Origin: [Candidatus Thermochlorobacteriaceae] bacterium GBChlB
GTDB lineage: Bacteria > Bacteroidota > Chlorobiia > Chlorobiales > Thermochlorobacteraceae
Assembly: GCA_000724175.1 (NCBI GenBank)
Contig: JPGV01000023.1
Span: forward strand, 1 to 64,000
Direction: 5' to 3'
Length of the DNA: 64,000 bases
The first letter of the stretch is position 1; every line of letters begins with the position of its first letter. A program made the translations under genes and the position numbers. Shown here piece by piece: positions 42,795 to 52,745 of the stretch. The notes under the pieces are model-generated. The model searched no databases and was not told where the DNA came from. It saw only the letters and a list, made by a program, of their open reading frames with translations.

Positions 42795-45634
42795 TCGAGT
42801 TCGCGGCGCAGAAACTGCGCGGTCGCCGAGCGCTCCGAGGTTGCAACGTCTTCCGGCGTTCCTTCGGCAATAATTTCGCCGCCTGCGCCGCCGCCCTCAG
42901 GACCTAAATCAATCACCCAGTCAGACTGCTTGATGACGTCCAAATTATGCTCAATCACCACGACCGTGTTGCCTTTATCGACTAATCGGTGCAAGACATC
43001 GAGCAAATGCTGTATGTCTTGAAAGTGCAATCCCGTTGTTGGCTCGTCTAAAATGTAGAGCGTTTTGCCCGTCTGAATTTTGGCGAGTTCGGTGGCGAGT
43101 TTGACGCGCTGGGCTTCGCCGCCCGAGAGCGTCGTCGAAGATTGCCCTAAGCGCACGTAACCCAGCCCGACGCTCTCGAGCGTTTGGAGCATGCGCTTGA
43201 TGCGCGGAAAATCCTCGAAAAATTTCAAGGCTTCCTCGACAGGCATGTCCAGCACATCGGCGATGGATTTACCTCGGTAATGCACCTCGAGCGTTTCGCG
43301 GTTGTAGCGTTTGCCTTTGCACGTATCGCAGGTTACATACACATCGGGCAGAAAGTTCATCTCGATTTTTTTTAAGCCGTCGCCTTCGCATGCTTCACAG
43401 CGTCCGCCTTTGACATTGAAGCTGAAGCGCCCGGCTTTGTAGCCGCGGATTTGCGATTCAGGCAAAGTAGCGAAGAAATCTCTGATGAGCGTAAAGACGC
43501 CTGTGTACGTTGCCGGATTTGAGCGCGGCGTTCTGCCAATGGGCGATTGGTCAATGTCAATAACTTTATCGATATGCTCAATGCCCGATATTTTTTTGTG
43601 AGGCAGCGCCGACATTTTCGAGCGGTAAAAGTGATTAGCGAGAATCGGATACAGCGTTTCGTTGATGAGGCTGGATTTGCCTGACCCGCTTACGCCCGTA
43701 ACCGTAACGAATTTGCCAAGTGGCAAACGCAGTGTTACATTTTTGAGATTATGCCCCGTGCAGCCTTCTAAAACCAGTTCTTTGCCATTGCCCTTACGCC
43801 GTATTTTTGGCACATCAATCTTCACTGCGCCTTGCAAATACTTCGCCGTAATCGAATTTCCGTTGAGCGTTTTCGCTGTGCCTTCGGCGACGATTTCGCC
43901 ACCGTGTTCGCCTGCGCCCGGCCCTAAGTCAATCACATAGTCCGCATACTCCATGGTCTCTTTGTCGTGTTCGACGACGATGACTGTGTTACCAACATCG
44001 CGCAGTTGCAAGAGTGATTGCACGAGTTTGACATTATCGCGCTGATGCAGTCCAATCGACGGCTCATCGAGAATGTATAGCACGCCCGTGAGCTGTGAGC
44101 CAAGTTGCGACGCCAATCGAATGCGTTGGGCTTCGCCGCCCGACAGCGTGGCGGAGGAACGCGAGACGGTCAGGTAATCCAGCCCGACATTCAAGAGGAA
44201 ACCCAACCGTTTGGTAATCTCGACGAGAATTGGCTGGGCAACGGCGGCGTCTCTGCCAGTGAGTTGCGATGGCAGTTGCTCGAAAAAAGCTTTGCATGCT
44301 GTTATCGAGAGGTCAGCAATTTCAGCGATGTTTTTCTCGGCAATTTTGACGAACAGACTTTCCTGACGCAATCGCGCGCCGTTGCAATCAGGACATGGCT
44401 GCTTGACCATAAAACTTTCTGCCCACTCGCGCACGCTCGGCGACTGTGTCGAGAGATAGGTTTGCTGCACATACCCCATGACACCGCCGAAGGTGATTGC
44501 ATAGACGTAATCGCGCCCGCCGTAGCCGTAGTTGACTTCAATTTGTTCATCCGAGCCATAAATGAACGTATCGAGAACTTCTTTCGGCAGGTCTGACATC
44601 GGCGCATCGAGCGAGACCTTATATTTTTTCGCCAGCGCTTTGATGAGTTGCCAGTTTTGGTCGCGCCCTTCACGTCCGAGCGGCACAAGTCCGCCCTCGT
44701 TGACCGACAGCGACAAGTCGGGCGCAATCAGGTCGGGCGAGAGTTTGCTAATGCTGCCGAGTCCATCGCAGGTTGGACAGGCGCCATAAGGCGAGTTGAA
44801 ACTGAAATTGTTCGGCGCAAGGTCGGCAAGAATGCTTGACCCGTCGGAATACGCATAGTTCTTGCTAAAAAAAATATCTTTCGGAGACCCGTCTTTGTCT
44901 TTTTCATCGACGAGTTCGCAAATCATTGAGCTTTTATTTTCAGAGAGTTTGAGCGCAAGGTCAATCGCGCTTTTGAGTCTGGGTGCTACGTCGGGCGAGA
45001 GGACGACGCGGTCGACGACGAGTTCAATGTCGTGCGTTTTGTAACGATCGAGCTTCAGCCCTTTTTTAAGTTCAACGGTTTCGCCGTCGACGCGCGCGCG
45101 CGTGAAACCGCTTTTGAGCAAGCCATCGAAGAGTTCACGGTAATGTCCTTTGCGCCCAACGACGAGCGGCGCAAGCAGTTGGACTTTGGTTTTTGGCGGC
45201 AGTTTCATCAGGGCGTCGAAGATGTCGTCTTCGGATTGCTTTTCTAATTTTCGTCCCGTTTTCGGGTCGTAGCGTATGCCAATTTTCGCCCACAAGAGCC
45301 GCATGAAATCGTAAATCTCGGTAATCGTGCCGACGGTCGAGCGCGGGCTGCGCGACGTAGTTTTTTGTTCAATTGAAATCACCGGGGAGAGTCCGTCAAT
45401 AAAATCGACATTAGGTCGCTCGATGTTGCCGACGAATTGGCGGGCGTAAGCAGAGAGCGTCTCCATAAACCGTCGCTGTCCTTCGGCGTAAATCGTGTCG
45501 AAGGCAAGGCTTGATTTGCCCGACCCCGATAAGCCCGTGATGACCACGAACTTGTAGCGCGGAATATCGACATTGATGTTCTTGAGGTTGTGTACTTTCG
45601 CGCCGCGCACAATAATGGATTCAAGCTCCGACAT
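42791..45634 (-). CDS. uvrA: Excinuclease ABC subunit A
   Basis: UvrA finds bulky DNA damage and loads UvrB in nucleotide excision repair. The 947-residue protein has two ABC ATPase modules. The first Walker A is GLSGSGKS near 34-41, with the UvrA pattern [16 protein letters not shown] close behind. The second is GVSGSGKS near 645. Zinc-finger CxxC pairs are seen in [10 protein letters not shown] and [11 protein letters not shown]. Signature segments [17 protein letters not shown] and [17 protein letters not shown] are both intact. The length is standard. It has no same-strand neighbour close by, except an upstream Rpn-type gene behind a hairpin. Confidence 0.98.
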   Translation of the reverse strand: MSELESIIVRGAKVHNLKNINVDIPRYKFVVITGLSGSGKSSLAFDTIYAEGQRRFMETLSAYARQFVGNIERPNVDFIDGLSPVISIEQKTTSRSPRSTVGTITEIYDFMRLLWAKIGIRYDPKTGRKLEKQSEDDIFDALMKLPPKTKVQLLAPLVVGRKGHYRELFDGLLKSGFTRARVDGETVELKKGLKLDRYKTHDIELVVDRVVLSPDVAPRLKSAIDLALKLSENKSSMICELVDEKDKDGSPKDIFFSKNYAYSDGSSILADLAPNNFSFNSPYGACPTCDGLGSISKLSPDLIAPDLSLSVNEGGLVPLGREGRDQNWQLIKALAKKYKVSLDAPMSDLPKEVLDTFIYGSDEQIEVNYGYGGRDYVYAITFGGVMGYVQQTYLSTQSPSVREWAESFMVKQPCPDCNGARLRQESLFVKIAEKNIAEIADLSITACKAFFEQLPSQLTGRDAAVAQPILVEITKRLGFLLNVGLDYLTVSRSSATLSGGEAQRIRLASQLGSQLTGVLYILDEPSIGLHQRDNVKLVQSLLQLRDVGNTVIVVEHDKETMEYADYVIDLGPGAGEHGGEIVAEGTAKTLNGNSITAKYLQGAVKIDVPKIRRKGNGKELVLEGCTGHNLKNVTLRLPLGKFVTVTGVSGSGKSSLINETLYPILANHFYRSKMSALPHKKISGIEHIDKVIDIDQSPIGRTPRSNPATYTGVFTLIRDFFATLPESQIRGYKAGRFSFNVKGGRCEACEGDGLKKIEMNFLPDVYVTCDTCKGKRYNRETLEVHYRGKSIADVLDMPVEEALKFFEDFPRIKRMLQTLESVGLGYVRLGQSSTTLSGGEAQRVKLATELAKIQTGKTLYILDEPTTGLHFQDIQHLLDVLHRLVDKGNTVVVIEHNLDVIKQSDWVIDLGPEGGGAGGEIIAEGTPEDVATSERSATAQFLRRELD

Positions 45635-45738
45635 GCTGAAACGAGGATTTCAAAACTGCACGATTAAAAATTCGAGACCTCGAATATACGTCAATTCGTT
45701 TTAGCTTGAACGGGTCGTCGCTGCATAATCATAAACGC

Positions 45739-45760
45739 AAAAGGGCGACCGTGCGCCCTT
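45739..45760 (-). terminator. Intrinsic terminator after Rpn-type gene
   Basis: On the minus strand AAGGGCG, six bases, CGCCCTT form a 7-bp GC-rich stem with four T at its end. It lies 25 bases past the stop of the Rpn-type gene and about 100 bases before uvrA, separating the two. Confidence 0.55.
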
Positions 45761-45784
45761 CGCTGTTGTGAATATGCCGATGGT

Positions 45785-46669
45785 TTATTTTTTCACGGCT
45801 TTCACGGCGTCAAGCGAGAGATTTAAGTTTTCCGCAATCGCCTCGTCCGTCAACCCCAGTTTTCTTAGAAGCGGCACTGTTTCAAGTTTTCCCTCCAATT
45901 TTCCTTCTAACTTGCCTTCCAGCCTACCTTCCAATTTTCCTTCTAACTTGCCTTCTTTTATGCCCTCCCTTAGCCCTTCTCCCATACCTTCCTTGAAGCC
46001 TTCCTTGAACCCTTGCTTGATGCCCTCTTCTCGCCCTTCTTGGAGAATTTCTTGGTAGGCTCGCGTCTTTTTTAATTCTTCCTCGAATTCTTCCTCAATG
46101 TCCAACATTTTCAATATCTCCTTTCGCGTTAAGTTTGAAAATTTGTAGAACAGAATCTGTTGAATGAACTCTAATTTTTCTGGCGCGCGTTCCATCAACA
46201 ATTTTGCGCTTGTTACGGCTGACTTTTTCGGTTCGACGATAAGTTTGAACAACGCAACGGCACTGTCTAATTCGTCAATGTTTGGCAGTTCATCTAAATA
46301 TACGCGCAGAACCCGTCCCGATTCAAGCAGTTCGCGGTAGGCGTCTAAGTTCAGCTGTTCCGTGCTGCGACTCGGATAAATCACAACCGACTTCCAATTC
46401 GCATCGCCGTATTGTTTGAGCCAGACAAAAATTTCGGCGAACAAACGTGCGTAGAACTGCTCGTCGCGCTGAAACTGCGCCTCAACGAAGTAGGTGATGT
46501 CGTTGAGCTGGGTTGGCACAAACAGCCCATCAATGCGAAATGAAAATTCTTTGAGTTCAACGGATTTGAACAAGTAGTTTTCTGCGTCGGCGGCGGCTCT
46601 GCCGACCAGCATAAAGAAAGCCTGAGGCACGAGCTTAAACAACACATACACAAGTTTGTCTGTCTTCAT
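45785..46669 (-). CDS. Rpn-family (DUF2887-like) putative nuclease
   Basis: The protein has 294 residues from the ATG at 46669. The opening KTDKLVYVLFKLVPQAFFML, then ELKEFSFRIDGLFVP and ITYFVEAQFQRDEQFYARLFAEIFVWL, is the PD-(D/E)XK core of the Rpn/transposase_31 group, with candidate active-site residues D and ExQ. Rpn proteins are DNA nucleases that promote recA-independent recombination. The C-terminal third is a run of EG-containing repeats (see the repeat entry), then a short helical end (LTDEAIAENLNLSLDAVKAV) that looks like a DNA-binding helix-turn-helix. Such genes are often multicopy, with repeats that vary by slippage. A terminator follows it. Confidence 0.82.
   Translation of the reverse strand: MKTDKLVYVLFKLVPQAFFMLVGRAAADAENYLFKSVELKEFSFRIDGLFVPTQLNDITYFVEAQFQRDEQFYARLFAEIFVWLKQYGDANWKSVVIYPSRSTEQLNLDAYRELLESGRVLRVYLDELPNIDELDSAVALFKLIVEPKKSAVTSAKLLMERAPEKLEFIQQILFYKFSNLTRKEILKMLDIEEEFEEELKKTRAYQEILQEGREEGIKQGFKEGFKEGMGEGLREGIKEGKLEGKLEGRLEGKLEGKLEGKLETVPLLRKLGLTDEAIAENLNLSLDAVKAVKK
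45888..46050 (-). repeat. In-frame short tandem repeat in Rpn-type gene
   Basis: On the minus strand a 12-base unit coding Glu-Gly-Lys-Leu (one Arg variant) occurs about six times. It is preceded by looser 12-base units coding EG-x-x (EGIKQGFKEGFKEGMGEGLR). The unit keeps the reading frame, so copy-number changes would alter length without breaking the protein. Repeats of this type are a known feature of Rpn and related nucleases. Confidence 0.8.
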
Positions 46670-46827
46670 TATCCGCGCGTTTGGTAGGTTCAAAAAGACC
46701 ATTCGAAGATACGCTGCCTTGCACTTCAATGGCAGCAGCACGCACTGTTTTTAATTTTGCCTCTCTGCGATTAGCTTTCGTTTCATCAAGTTAAACTTTG
46801 CCAATTTTCTATCAACAAAAGGCTTCA

Positions 46828-48528
46828 ATGATTTACCATTCTTTTTATCGGGTCGCGCTTTTGACGCTCGCGGTTTTGTTTTCTTTCATCAGTGCGCACG
46901 CACAACTGCGCCCAACAGTTTCTAAAAACGGCATGGTCGTTTCAGCGCATCATTTGGCAAGCGAAGCAGGCATGGCAATGCTCAAAAGAGGCGGCAACGC
47001 CATTGACGCGGCCGTGGCAACAGAGTTTGCGCTTGCGGTGGTTTTTCCAGAAGCCGGCAACATCGGCGGCGGCGGTTTTATGGTTATTCGCCTCAAAGAC
47101 GGCTCGTCATACGCGCTCGACTACCGCGAGAAAGCTCCACTTGCAGCAACGCGAACCATGTATTTAGACAGCGCGGGAAATTTTGTGCAAGAGCGTAGCA
47201 AAGTTGGGCATTTGGCAGTTGGCGTGCCCGGCACCGTTGCAGGTATGGTCGAGGCGCACAAACGCTTCGGCAAATTACCGTTTAAGGACGTCGTTCAGCC
47301 TGCCATTACACTTGCCGAAAAAGGCTTCGCGTTGAGTTATCAAAAAGTCGAGTGGTTCAATCGGTTCTACGCGCAGTTCGCCCGATTCGAGAGCACCAAA
47401 AAGTATTTCACCAAAGGCGACTCGACCCAAAAATGGGAAGTTGGAGAGCGCTTTGTTCAAAAAGAGTTAGCGGAAACATTCAAGCGGATTCAGAAAAACG
47501 GGCGCGACGGGTTTTACAAAGGTAAAACGGCAGACCTTCTGATTGCCGAAATGAAACGCGGCGGCGGCTTAATCACACAAGTGGATTTGGACAAGTATCA
47601 ACCCGTTTGGCGCGAGCCGATTACAGGCTCATACCGTGGCTACGGTTTAATTTCTATGCCGCCGCCGAGCGCAGGCGGCATCGGACTTGTGCAACTGCTC
47701 CAAATGATGGAGCCGTATAACCTTGCCGCTATGGGCTTCCAAAGTTCGGAAACACTGCACCTGATGGGCGAGGCCATGCGCCGCGTCTATGCCGACCGCC
47801 AAATTTTGGGTGACCCCGATTTCGTCAAAATTCCCGTCAAGAAAATGCTCGAGAAATCCTACGCGATTGAGCGCATCAAAACCATGAAGCCCGATACGGT
47901 TACGCCAAGCCAATCGATTGCGTCGGGCAATCTTGCCTATGAATCCACTGAAACGACGCACTACTCCGTCGTTGATGCCGATGGCAACGCTGTCGCAGCG
48001 ACGACCACGCTCAACGGCATTTATGGGTCGTTTGTCGCCGTCGATGGTGCTGGCTTTTTGCTCAACAACGAAATGGACGATTTCAGCGCGAAGCCGGGCG
48101 CAGCAAATATGTTTGGTCTCGTCGGCAGCGAAGCCAATTCTATTCAGCCCGAAAAGCGCATGCTTAGCTCCATGTCGCCGACCATCTTGACGAAAGACGG
48201 AAAGCTCTTTATGGTCATTGGCACGCCGGGCGGTTCGACGATTATCACGCAGGTGTTTCAAGGCATTACTAATGTCATTGACTTTGGCATGAACGTGCAA
48301 GAAGCGGTCGGCGCAAAACGCATTCATCATCAATGGATGCCTGATGTGATGATGACAGAAAAAAATTTACTGACCAAAGACGTGCGACTTGGCTTGGAAA
48401 AGCGCGGGTGGAAGATTTTAGACCGAGGTACTTACTCTGGCGCCATGAACGCCATTATGATTGGCGCAGACGGATTGCTCTACGGCGGCGCTGACCCGCG
48501 CGGCGAAAACGCGGCGGTCGGCTACTGA
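46828..48528 (+). CDS. ggt: Gamma-glutamyltransferase (exported)
   Basis: The enzyme cleaves or transfers the gamma-glutamyl bond of glutathione and related compounds in the periplasm. The protein has about 566 residues from the ATG at 46828, with a signal peptide (RVALLTLAVLFSFISAHAQ). Family motifs are GNAIDAAVATEFALAVVFPEAGNIGGGGFMV near residue 50 and the self-cleavage site ETTHYSVVDADGNAVAATTTLN. The nucleophile threonine is T376, where the chain splits into large and small subunits. LSSMSPTIL and GTPGGSTIITQVFQ follow as usual. The frame is open from a TTG at 46798, but the ATG precedes the signal peptide. Gene order is convergent with the Rpn-type gene. Confidence 0.95.
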   Translation: MIYHSFYRVALLTLAVLFSFISAHAQLRPTVSKNGMVVSAHHLASEAGMAMLKRGGNAIDAAVATEFALAVVFPEAGNIGGGGFMVIRLKDGSSYALDYREKAPLAATRTMYLDSAGNFVQERSKVGHLAVGVPGTVAGMVEAHKRFGKLPFKDVVQPAITLAEKGFALSYQKVEWFNRFYAQFARFESTKKYFTKGDSTQKWEVGERFVQKELAETFKRIQKNGRDGFYKGKTADLLIAEMKRGGGLITQVDLDKYQPVWREPITGSYRGYGLISMPPPSAGGIGLVQLLQMMEPYNLAAMGFQSSETLHLMGEAMRRVYADRQILGDPDFVKIPVKKMLEKSYAIERIKTMKPDTVTPSQSIASGNLAYESTETTHYSVVDADGNAVAATTTLNGIYGSFVAVDGAGFLLNNEMDDFSAKPGAANMFGLVGSEANSIQPEKRMLSSMSPTILTKDGKLFMVIGTPGGSTIITQVFQGITNVIDFGMNVQEAVGAKRIHHQWMPDVMMTEKNLLTKDVRLGLEKRGWKILDRGTYSGAMNAIMIGADGLLYGGADPRGENAAVGY

Positions 48529-48644
48529 CCACTTTTCGTCGACCATTGGTTGCGTTGCACATTTGGAATCTCTGGCGGCGTAGAGTAATTTTTGGAAAAT
48601 GAATGCTACTCTGACGACGCTACTTGACGAAAAAGGAAAACATT

Positions 48645-50183
48645 ATGAACGCAGAGAACGCCAACCTGCTTGGCAGCTATTCCGTCGCGCATTCCAGCGC
48701 GGCACACAATGAGCCGCCACTTTCCGTTATTTCACAATCGCCTGTCGAGCACTTATTGCCGCCCGAGTCGATTCGCCCTCTAAAAATTCTCTTCGTTACG
48801 CCCAAAGGCAAGAAAGAAGAGGACACCAGCCAGAAAGCCTTGTTCTCAATGGCAATCGGCGTCCTTGTCAGCCTTACGCCCAAGCAGCACATCATCGAGC
48901 TTGTCGATGAACTGTTCGGAGACCCTATCAACTTCGACGGCGATTACGACTTAATCGGCATCACGGCTCGCACGATGAATGTTACGCGGGCTTACGACAT
49001 TGCCGACGAGTTTCGTCGGCGCGGCAGAAAAGTGGTCATGGGCGGCGTCCATGTCTCCTTTAACTACGACGAAGCTAAGGCGCATTGCGATTCGGTCGTC
49101 TGCGGCGAAGCGGAAAACTTGTGGGCAAAAGTGCTGCAAGATGTTGCGCTTGGCGACTTGCAACCGCGTTACGATGCTAAACACTTTCCGCCCGTTAAGG
49201 ACGTGCCAATGCTCGACTATGAACGCATTTTCAAGGCGAGCAAGCGCGGCAAGGTCGATGCGCGAAAGTCCATTCCGATTTACATGACGCGCGGCTGTCC
49301 ATACACCTGCACGTTTTGCGTTACGCCGAATTTCACCGGACGCTTATACCGCGTGCAATCGCGCGACACCATCAAAGAGCAAATCGAGACCGCCAAGCGC
49401 GTCTGGTTTCAAGAAACCAAATACGGCAGCGAGCCGTGGTTTATGTTTACCGACGAAAACTTGGGCGTCAATAAATCCAAGATGTATGACATCATGGACG
49501 TGCTTGCCGAATGCCACATCAAGTTCAGTTCGTTCATCAGCATCAACTTTCTGGAAGAAGAAGAAACGGTTCGGAAACTCGTCAAGGCTGGCTGCGTCAT
49601 GGCGCTCGTTGGCTTTGAATCTGTCAACCAAGCAACGGTCGACCAATATGACAAATGGAAGATGAACGCGGTCAGCAATTACGCCAAGACGATTAAAAAA
49701 TGCCGCGAGATGGGGCTGAACATTCAAGGCAATTTCCTGACTAACCCCGCCATCGACACATACGCCGATATGGCCGCCGTCGAGAAATTCGTCGATGACA
49801 ATTACCTCATGATGCCGATTTACTCGATTCTGACGCCGTATCCGGGAACGACGATGTATAAGGAATACAAAGCCAAAGGCCTTATCGTCGATGAAGATTG
49901 GGACAAATACACCGCGCACAATTTGGTCATCAAATGCGAGAATGTCGACCCAATGGAATATCAAGTGCGCTACATGCGCCATTTTATTGGCTTCTACAAG
50001 CTCTCGACGATTTTCAAGCGCGTGGTGTTCAACCCAAACAAGCTCATCAATTTGGTTACCAGTTTGATTTTTCGGCGCAACCTGCGCGACCAATTGAACA
50101 GCGTTTTAAGCGGCAAAAAAGCACCCGTGCAACAAAGCAAGACCTTACAGCCTGCCGCTGCACTCGCCGAAGAAAACGTGTAA
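48645..50183 (+). CDS. B12-binding-domain radical SAM protein (BchQ/BchR-class)
   Basis: The protein has 512 residues. An N-terminal Rossmann-like cobalamin-binding-type domain (about 50-175) has ILFVTPKGKKEE, HIIELVDELFG, DYDLIGITARTMNVTRAYDIADEFRRRG and VVMGGVHVSFNYDEA. The radical SAM domain has the cluster motif CPYTCTFC (cysteines 218, 222, 225) and FMFTDENLGVNKSKM, then GFESVNQ. This is the class B methyltransferase plan used by BchQ and BchR, which methylate the C-8 and C-12 side chains of bacteriochlorophyll c in Chlorobi, and by BchE and many others. The chlorosome-type gene nearby makes a pigment role attractive but unproven. A 152-residue unknown gene starts 5 bases after the stop. 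AGGA before the ATG at 48645 favours this start over the TTG at 48624. Confidence 0.85.
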   Translation: MNAENANLLGSYSVAHSSAAHNEPPLSVISQSPVEHLLPPESIRPLKILFVTPKGKKEEDTSQKALFSMAIGVLVSLTPKQHIIELVDELFGDPINFDGDYDLIGITARTMNVTRAYDIADEFRRRGRKVVMGGVHVSFNYDEAKAHCDSVVCGEAENLWAKVLQDVALGDLQPRYDAKHFPPVKDVPMLDYERIFKASKRGKVDARKSIPIYMTRGCPYTCTFCVTPNFTGRLYRVQSRDTIKEQIETAKRVWFQETKYGSEPWFMFTDENLGVNKSKMYDIMDVLAECHIKFSSFISINFLEEEETVRKLVKAGCVMALVGFESVNQATVDQYDKWKMNAVSNYAKTIKKCREMGLNIQGNFLTNPAIDTYADMAAVEKFVDDNYLMMPIYSILTPYPGTTMYKEYKAKGLIVDEDWDKYTAHNLVIKCENVDPMEYQVRYMRHFIGFYKLSTIFKRVVFNPNKLINLVTSLIFRRNLRDQLNSVLSGKKAPVQQSKTLQPAAALAEENV

Positions 50184-50188
50184 CGCAC

Positions 50189-50647
50189 ATGGCTTTGTCC
50201 GACGACGACCTCGCCGCGTTTCAAGCCGACGTGCGGCGACACCGCACCTGCGGGCAGGTGCATGTCATCATCAAGCCGTTTTCGCAATTTTCGCCTAACG
50301 GCGATATTCACGCCGCGCTCGATACCATCGCTGTGTCAAATGGATTTCTTGCGTTGGGCACCCGTTGGCGCGAAATTTCCCGCGCCGTTGCCGCCAAACT
50401 GCTGCGGCGCATCTTACATCGGGATTTGGCTTATAGCACAGAAATTATGACCGCTTACCGCGCCGAAACTTGGGCAGCACGTTTTCTTGCCCTGACTGAT
50501 TCGCCGAATCGGCATTTCACCAACGGAACATTCGAGCAGCCCAGAGACGCTAGTTGGACACCGCTCACCAATGCCACTTTCGACACCGGCGTTCTCTCTG
50601 TTTCTTCCCAACGCTTCGCGCTGCTCTGGGTAGAAGATGAGGACTGA
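50189..50647 (+). CDS. Unknown protein coupled to radical SAM gene
   Basis: The protein has 152 residues and no family I recognise. It is mostly alpha-helical with ALSDDDLAAFQADVRRHRTCGQVHVII at the start, LRRILHRDLAYSTEIM in the middle, and a strand-rich end (WTPLTNATFDTGVLSVSSQRFALLWVEDED). No signal peptide or membrane segment is seen, so it is probably cytosolic. It begins 5 bases after the radical SAM gene and shares its direction, so it may be a partner, for example a substrate carrier or a stabiliser. It is convergent with the RlmI-like gene. Function unknown. Confidence 0.65.
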   Translation: MALSDDDLAAFQADVRRHRTCGQVHVIIKPFSQFSPNGDIHAALDTIAVSNGFLALGTRWREISRAVAAKLLRRILHRDLAYSTEIMTAYRAETWAARFLALTDSPNRHFTNGTFEQPRDASWTPLTNATFDTGVLSVSSQRFALLWVEDED

Positions 50648-50656
50648 TAGATTTGT

Positions 50657-51832
50657 TCATCGCACGGCAAAGAGTCCAAATTTCAAGTAGCGGGTTTCGG
50701 GCATAGCCAGCAGCACGGGGTGGTCAGGCGCTTGACCGGCTTTCTCAAGAAGTTGAATCCTTCGCTTTTGTTCGCGACTGGCTCTATCGACGACGGCAAA
50801 AAATTCGTCTTCCGAGACATGATGCGAACATGACGATGTCGCAAAAAATCCGCCCGATTTTACCAGTGAAAGCCCCAGCCGATTTAGCTTGCGATATGCT
50901 TGAAGTGCAGTTGCGACGGTCTTTTTGGACTTCGTTAAACTCGGCGGGTCTAACACAACAAGGTCATAGGCTTTGCCCTCGCGTTGCAGTTTTTCGAGCA
51001 GTTCAAAGGCGTCGCCGTGGAGTGTCTGCAACCCCTTGTAAGCGTTGCGTGCTGCGTTGGCGGTTGCACGCGCCAGCGCGTCCTTGGAAGCGTCAAGTGC
51101 AAGGACGCTTGCTGCTCCTGCATGAAGCGCGTTCAGGGCAAAGCCACCGTCGCTTGTGAAGACGTCCAAGACGTCGGCGTTTTTGGCAAGCGCTCGAATG
51201 CGTTTGCGATTTTCGCGTTGGTCGAGAAAAAATCCTGTTTTGTGTCCGTGCCGCACATCGACAAGGTATCGCACGCCAGCGTCGTAAATTTCAACGGTGC
51301 CTTTTAACTCACCGTAGGCAATGCGTTGATACGGTTCCAAGCCGTCGAGTGTGCGCAGTTCCGATTCATTGCGAAGCACAATCGCTGATGGCGAAAATAG
51401 TTTTTTCAAAGTGTCGCAAATGATGTCCAGCCGTTTTTCCATGCCTGCCGAAAATGTTTGAACCGAGAACACGTCGTCGAACTTGTCAATCACCAAGCCC
51501 GATAAGCCGTCTGATTCGGCGTGCGCCAAACGAAACGTGTTCGCGTCGGAGGCAGGGTATAGTTTCTCGCGCAAGCGCAGTGCAGTTAAAAAACGTTGTT
51601 CAAAAAACGCTGCATCGATAGGCTCATCTGTCACGGAGAGCAATCGAAAGGCGATGAGCGAGTGCGGATTAAAAAATCCTGTGCCGATGAACACTTGGTC
51701 GTGCGAGTATAGCGCGACAATGTCGCCCGCGTCGATGTTTTTTGGGACATCCAAGAGCTCGTTGCTGAATGCCCATTGATGTCCTGCCAAGAGGCGTTTT
51801 TCTTCATGCTTTCGCAAGTAAATTTTTTTCAT
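50657..51832 (-). CDS. Class I SAM-dependent rRNA methyltransferase, RlmI-like
   Basis: The protein has 391 residues. The N-terminal PUA domain (1-75, with LLAGHQWAFSNELLDV) is followed by the SAM-binding fold: VDVRHGHKTGFFLDQRENRKRI, VLDVFTSDGGFALNALHAGA, LVVLDPPSLTKSK and SCSHHVSEDEFF. The cysteine in SCSHH is the likely catalytic base. RlmI methylates C5 of cytosine 1962 in 23S rRNA; RlmI-like enzymes with this architecture act on 23S rRNA cytosines in general. It is read opposite to the flanking radical SAM and ferredoxin genes. Confidence 0.9.
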   Translation of the reverse strand: MKKIYLRKHEEKRLLAGHQWAFSNELLDVPKNIDAGDIVALYSHDQVFIGTGFFNPHSLIAFRLLSVTDEPIDAAFFEQRFLTALRLREKLYPASDANTFRLAHAESDGLSGLVIDKFDDVFSVQTFSAGMEKRLDIICDTLKKLFSPSAIVLRNESELRTLDGLEPYQRIAYGELKGTVEIYDAGVRYLVDVRHGHKTGFFLDQRENRKRIRALAKNADVLDVFTSDGGFALNALHAGAASVLALDASKDALARATANAARNAYKGLQTLHGDAFELLEKLQREGKAYDLVVLDPPSLTKSKKTVATALQAYRKLNRLGLSLVKSGGFFATSSCSHHVSEDEFFAVVDRASREQKRRIQLLEKAGQAPDHPVLLAMPETRYLKFGLFAVR

Positions 51833-51995
51833 AGCGCGTGATAAGCGACCGTTCGATGGGAAATCTTTGGCAAAGTAACGGAACTTTTTTAAGTTGCGTT
51901 ACGATTTTTTCAGACATACCGCGGCAGTTTCGCGTAGTCGCGCCAACAGACGATTTCGCGGGCGCATTTTCAACACATTTAAACGCAATCCAACA

Positions 51996-52700
51996 ATGCC
52001 AAAGATTGAAATTAACGGTCAAACAGTCGAAGGATTCACGGATGAGTCGCTTTTGGGAATGGCGCGCCGACACAAGGCACACATCGGCTATGCGTGCGGC
52101 GGGCATGGACTCTGCCAAACTTGTGAAGTAGAAGTTACCAGCGGAGGCGACGCCCTGTCGCCGATGACCGATGTCGAGAAAGCATGGCTGAACAGCGACA
52201 AAATTCAGCGCGGACACCGCCTTGCTTGTCAAGCGCACATTGCCAAAGACGCACCGATTACCCTGACCACACGCGCCGAAATGGCACGCCGCTATTTCAA
52301 CAACGCGTTTGTCTCCGATAAAAAAACACTTCCGCCGACGACCCATCCGCAAGGACACGTTGGAGAGTTTTTCACATTCTTGGGCATGGAAACCATCTCG
52401 CACGTACTTGCCGCGCCGCTTGCGCTGGGCAACGCGCTCGGTCGGCTCTCGGACGGCAGATTGAAATTAGATGCGTCGGTCAACGACCTCTTTGCCGCGT
52501 GGAACGAGCGGATGCCAGAAATCTCGGACTTTGTTGGCAAAGCCGTGAGCGGCGTGCCAGAAGCTGTCGCGCCAGTTACAAGTGCGCTCGGCGAGCTGAC
52601 CAAAGGCATCGCCGATGCGGTCAGTAACTTGACAAAATCCACGTCGCCCGCCGCCTCGAGCGAGGTGAAAGCAACGCCGATTAAAATCGAGAAAGTGTAA
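51996..52700 (+). CDS. Chlorosome envelope-type [2Fe-2S] protein (CsmI/CsmJ/CsmX-like)
   Basis: The protein has 234 residues from the ATG at 51996. The first 95 residues form an adrenodoxin-type [2Fe-2S] ferredoxin, with cluster cysteines 34, 40, 43 and 78 in CGGHGLCQTC and RLACQ. The C-terminal half is mildly hydrophobic and alanine-rich (ETISHVLAAPLALGNALGRL and ALGELTKGIADAVSNLTKS). CsmI, CsmJ and CsmX of Chlorobaculum tepidum have the same plan: a ferredoxin domain joined to a chlorosome-envelope domain of about 120 residues. They are thought to reduce quinones or quenchers in the chlorosome so light capture stops under oxidising conditions. It lies 45 bases before sdhB. A different two-domain ferredoxin is the main alternative. 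Confidence 0.68.
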   Translation: MPKIEINGQTVEGFTDESLLGMARRHKAHIGYACGGHGLCQTCEVEVTSGGDALSPMTDVEKAWLNSDKIQRGHRLACQAHIAKDAPITLTTRAEMARRYFNNAFVSDKKTLPPTTHPQGHVGEFFTFLGMETISHVLAAPLALGNALGRLSDGRLKLDASVNDLFAAWNERMPEISDFVGKAVSGVPEAVAPVTSALGELTKGIADAVSNLTKSTSPAASSEVKATPIKIEKV

Positions 52701-52745
52701 ATTCAGTCAGTTCAATTTTAGCAGTAACGAAAGAGAGTTCGCAGT

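Noticed and set aside
45888-46050. CRISPR-like spacing of short repeats
   Set aside because: The repeats are 12 bases, without unique spacers, and code for an in-frame protein tail. No array or cas gene is present.
45785-46669. Insertion sequence, because the Rpn group is also named transposase_31
   Set aside because: No terminal inverted repeats or target duplications are visible and the family encodes nucleases, not classical transposases.
49344-50093. A 249-codon minus-strand open frame
   Set aside because: It is antisense to the radical SAM gene, which has clear cluster cysteines.
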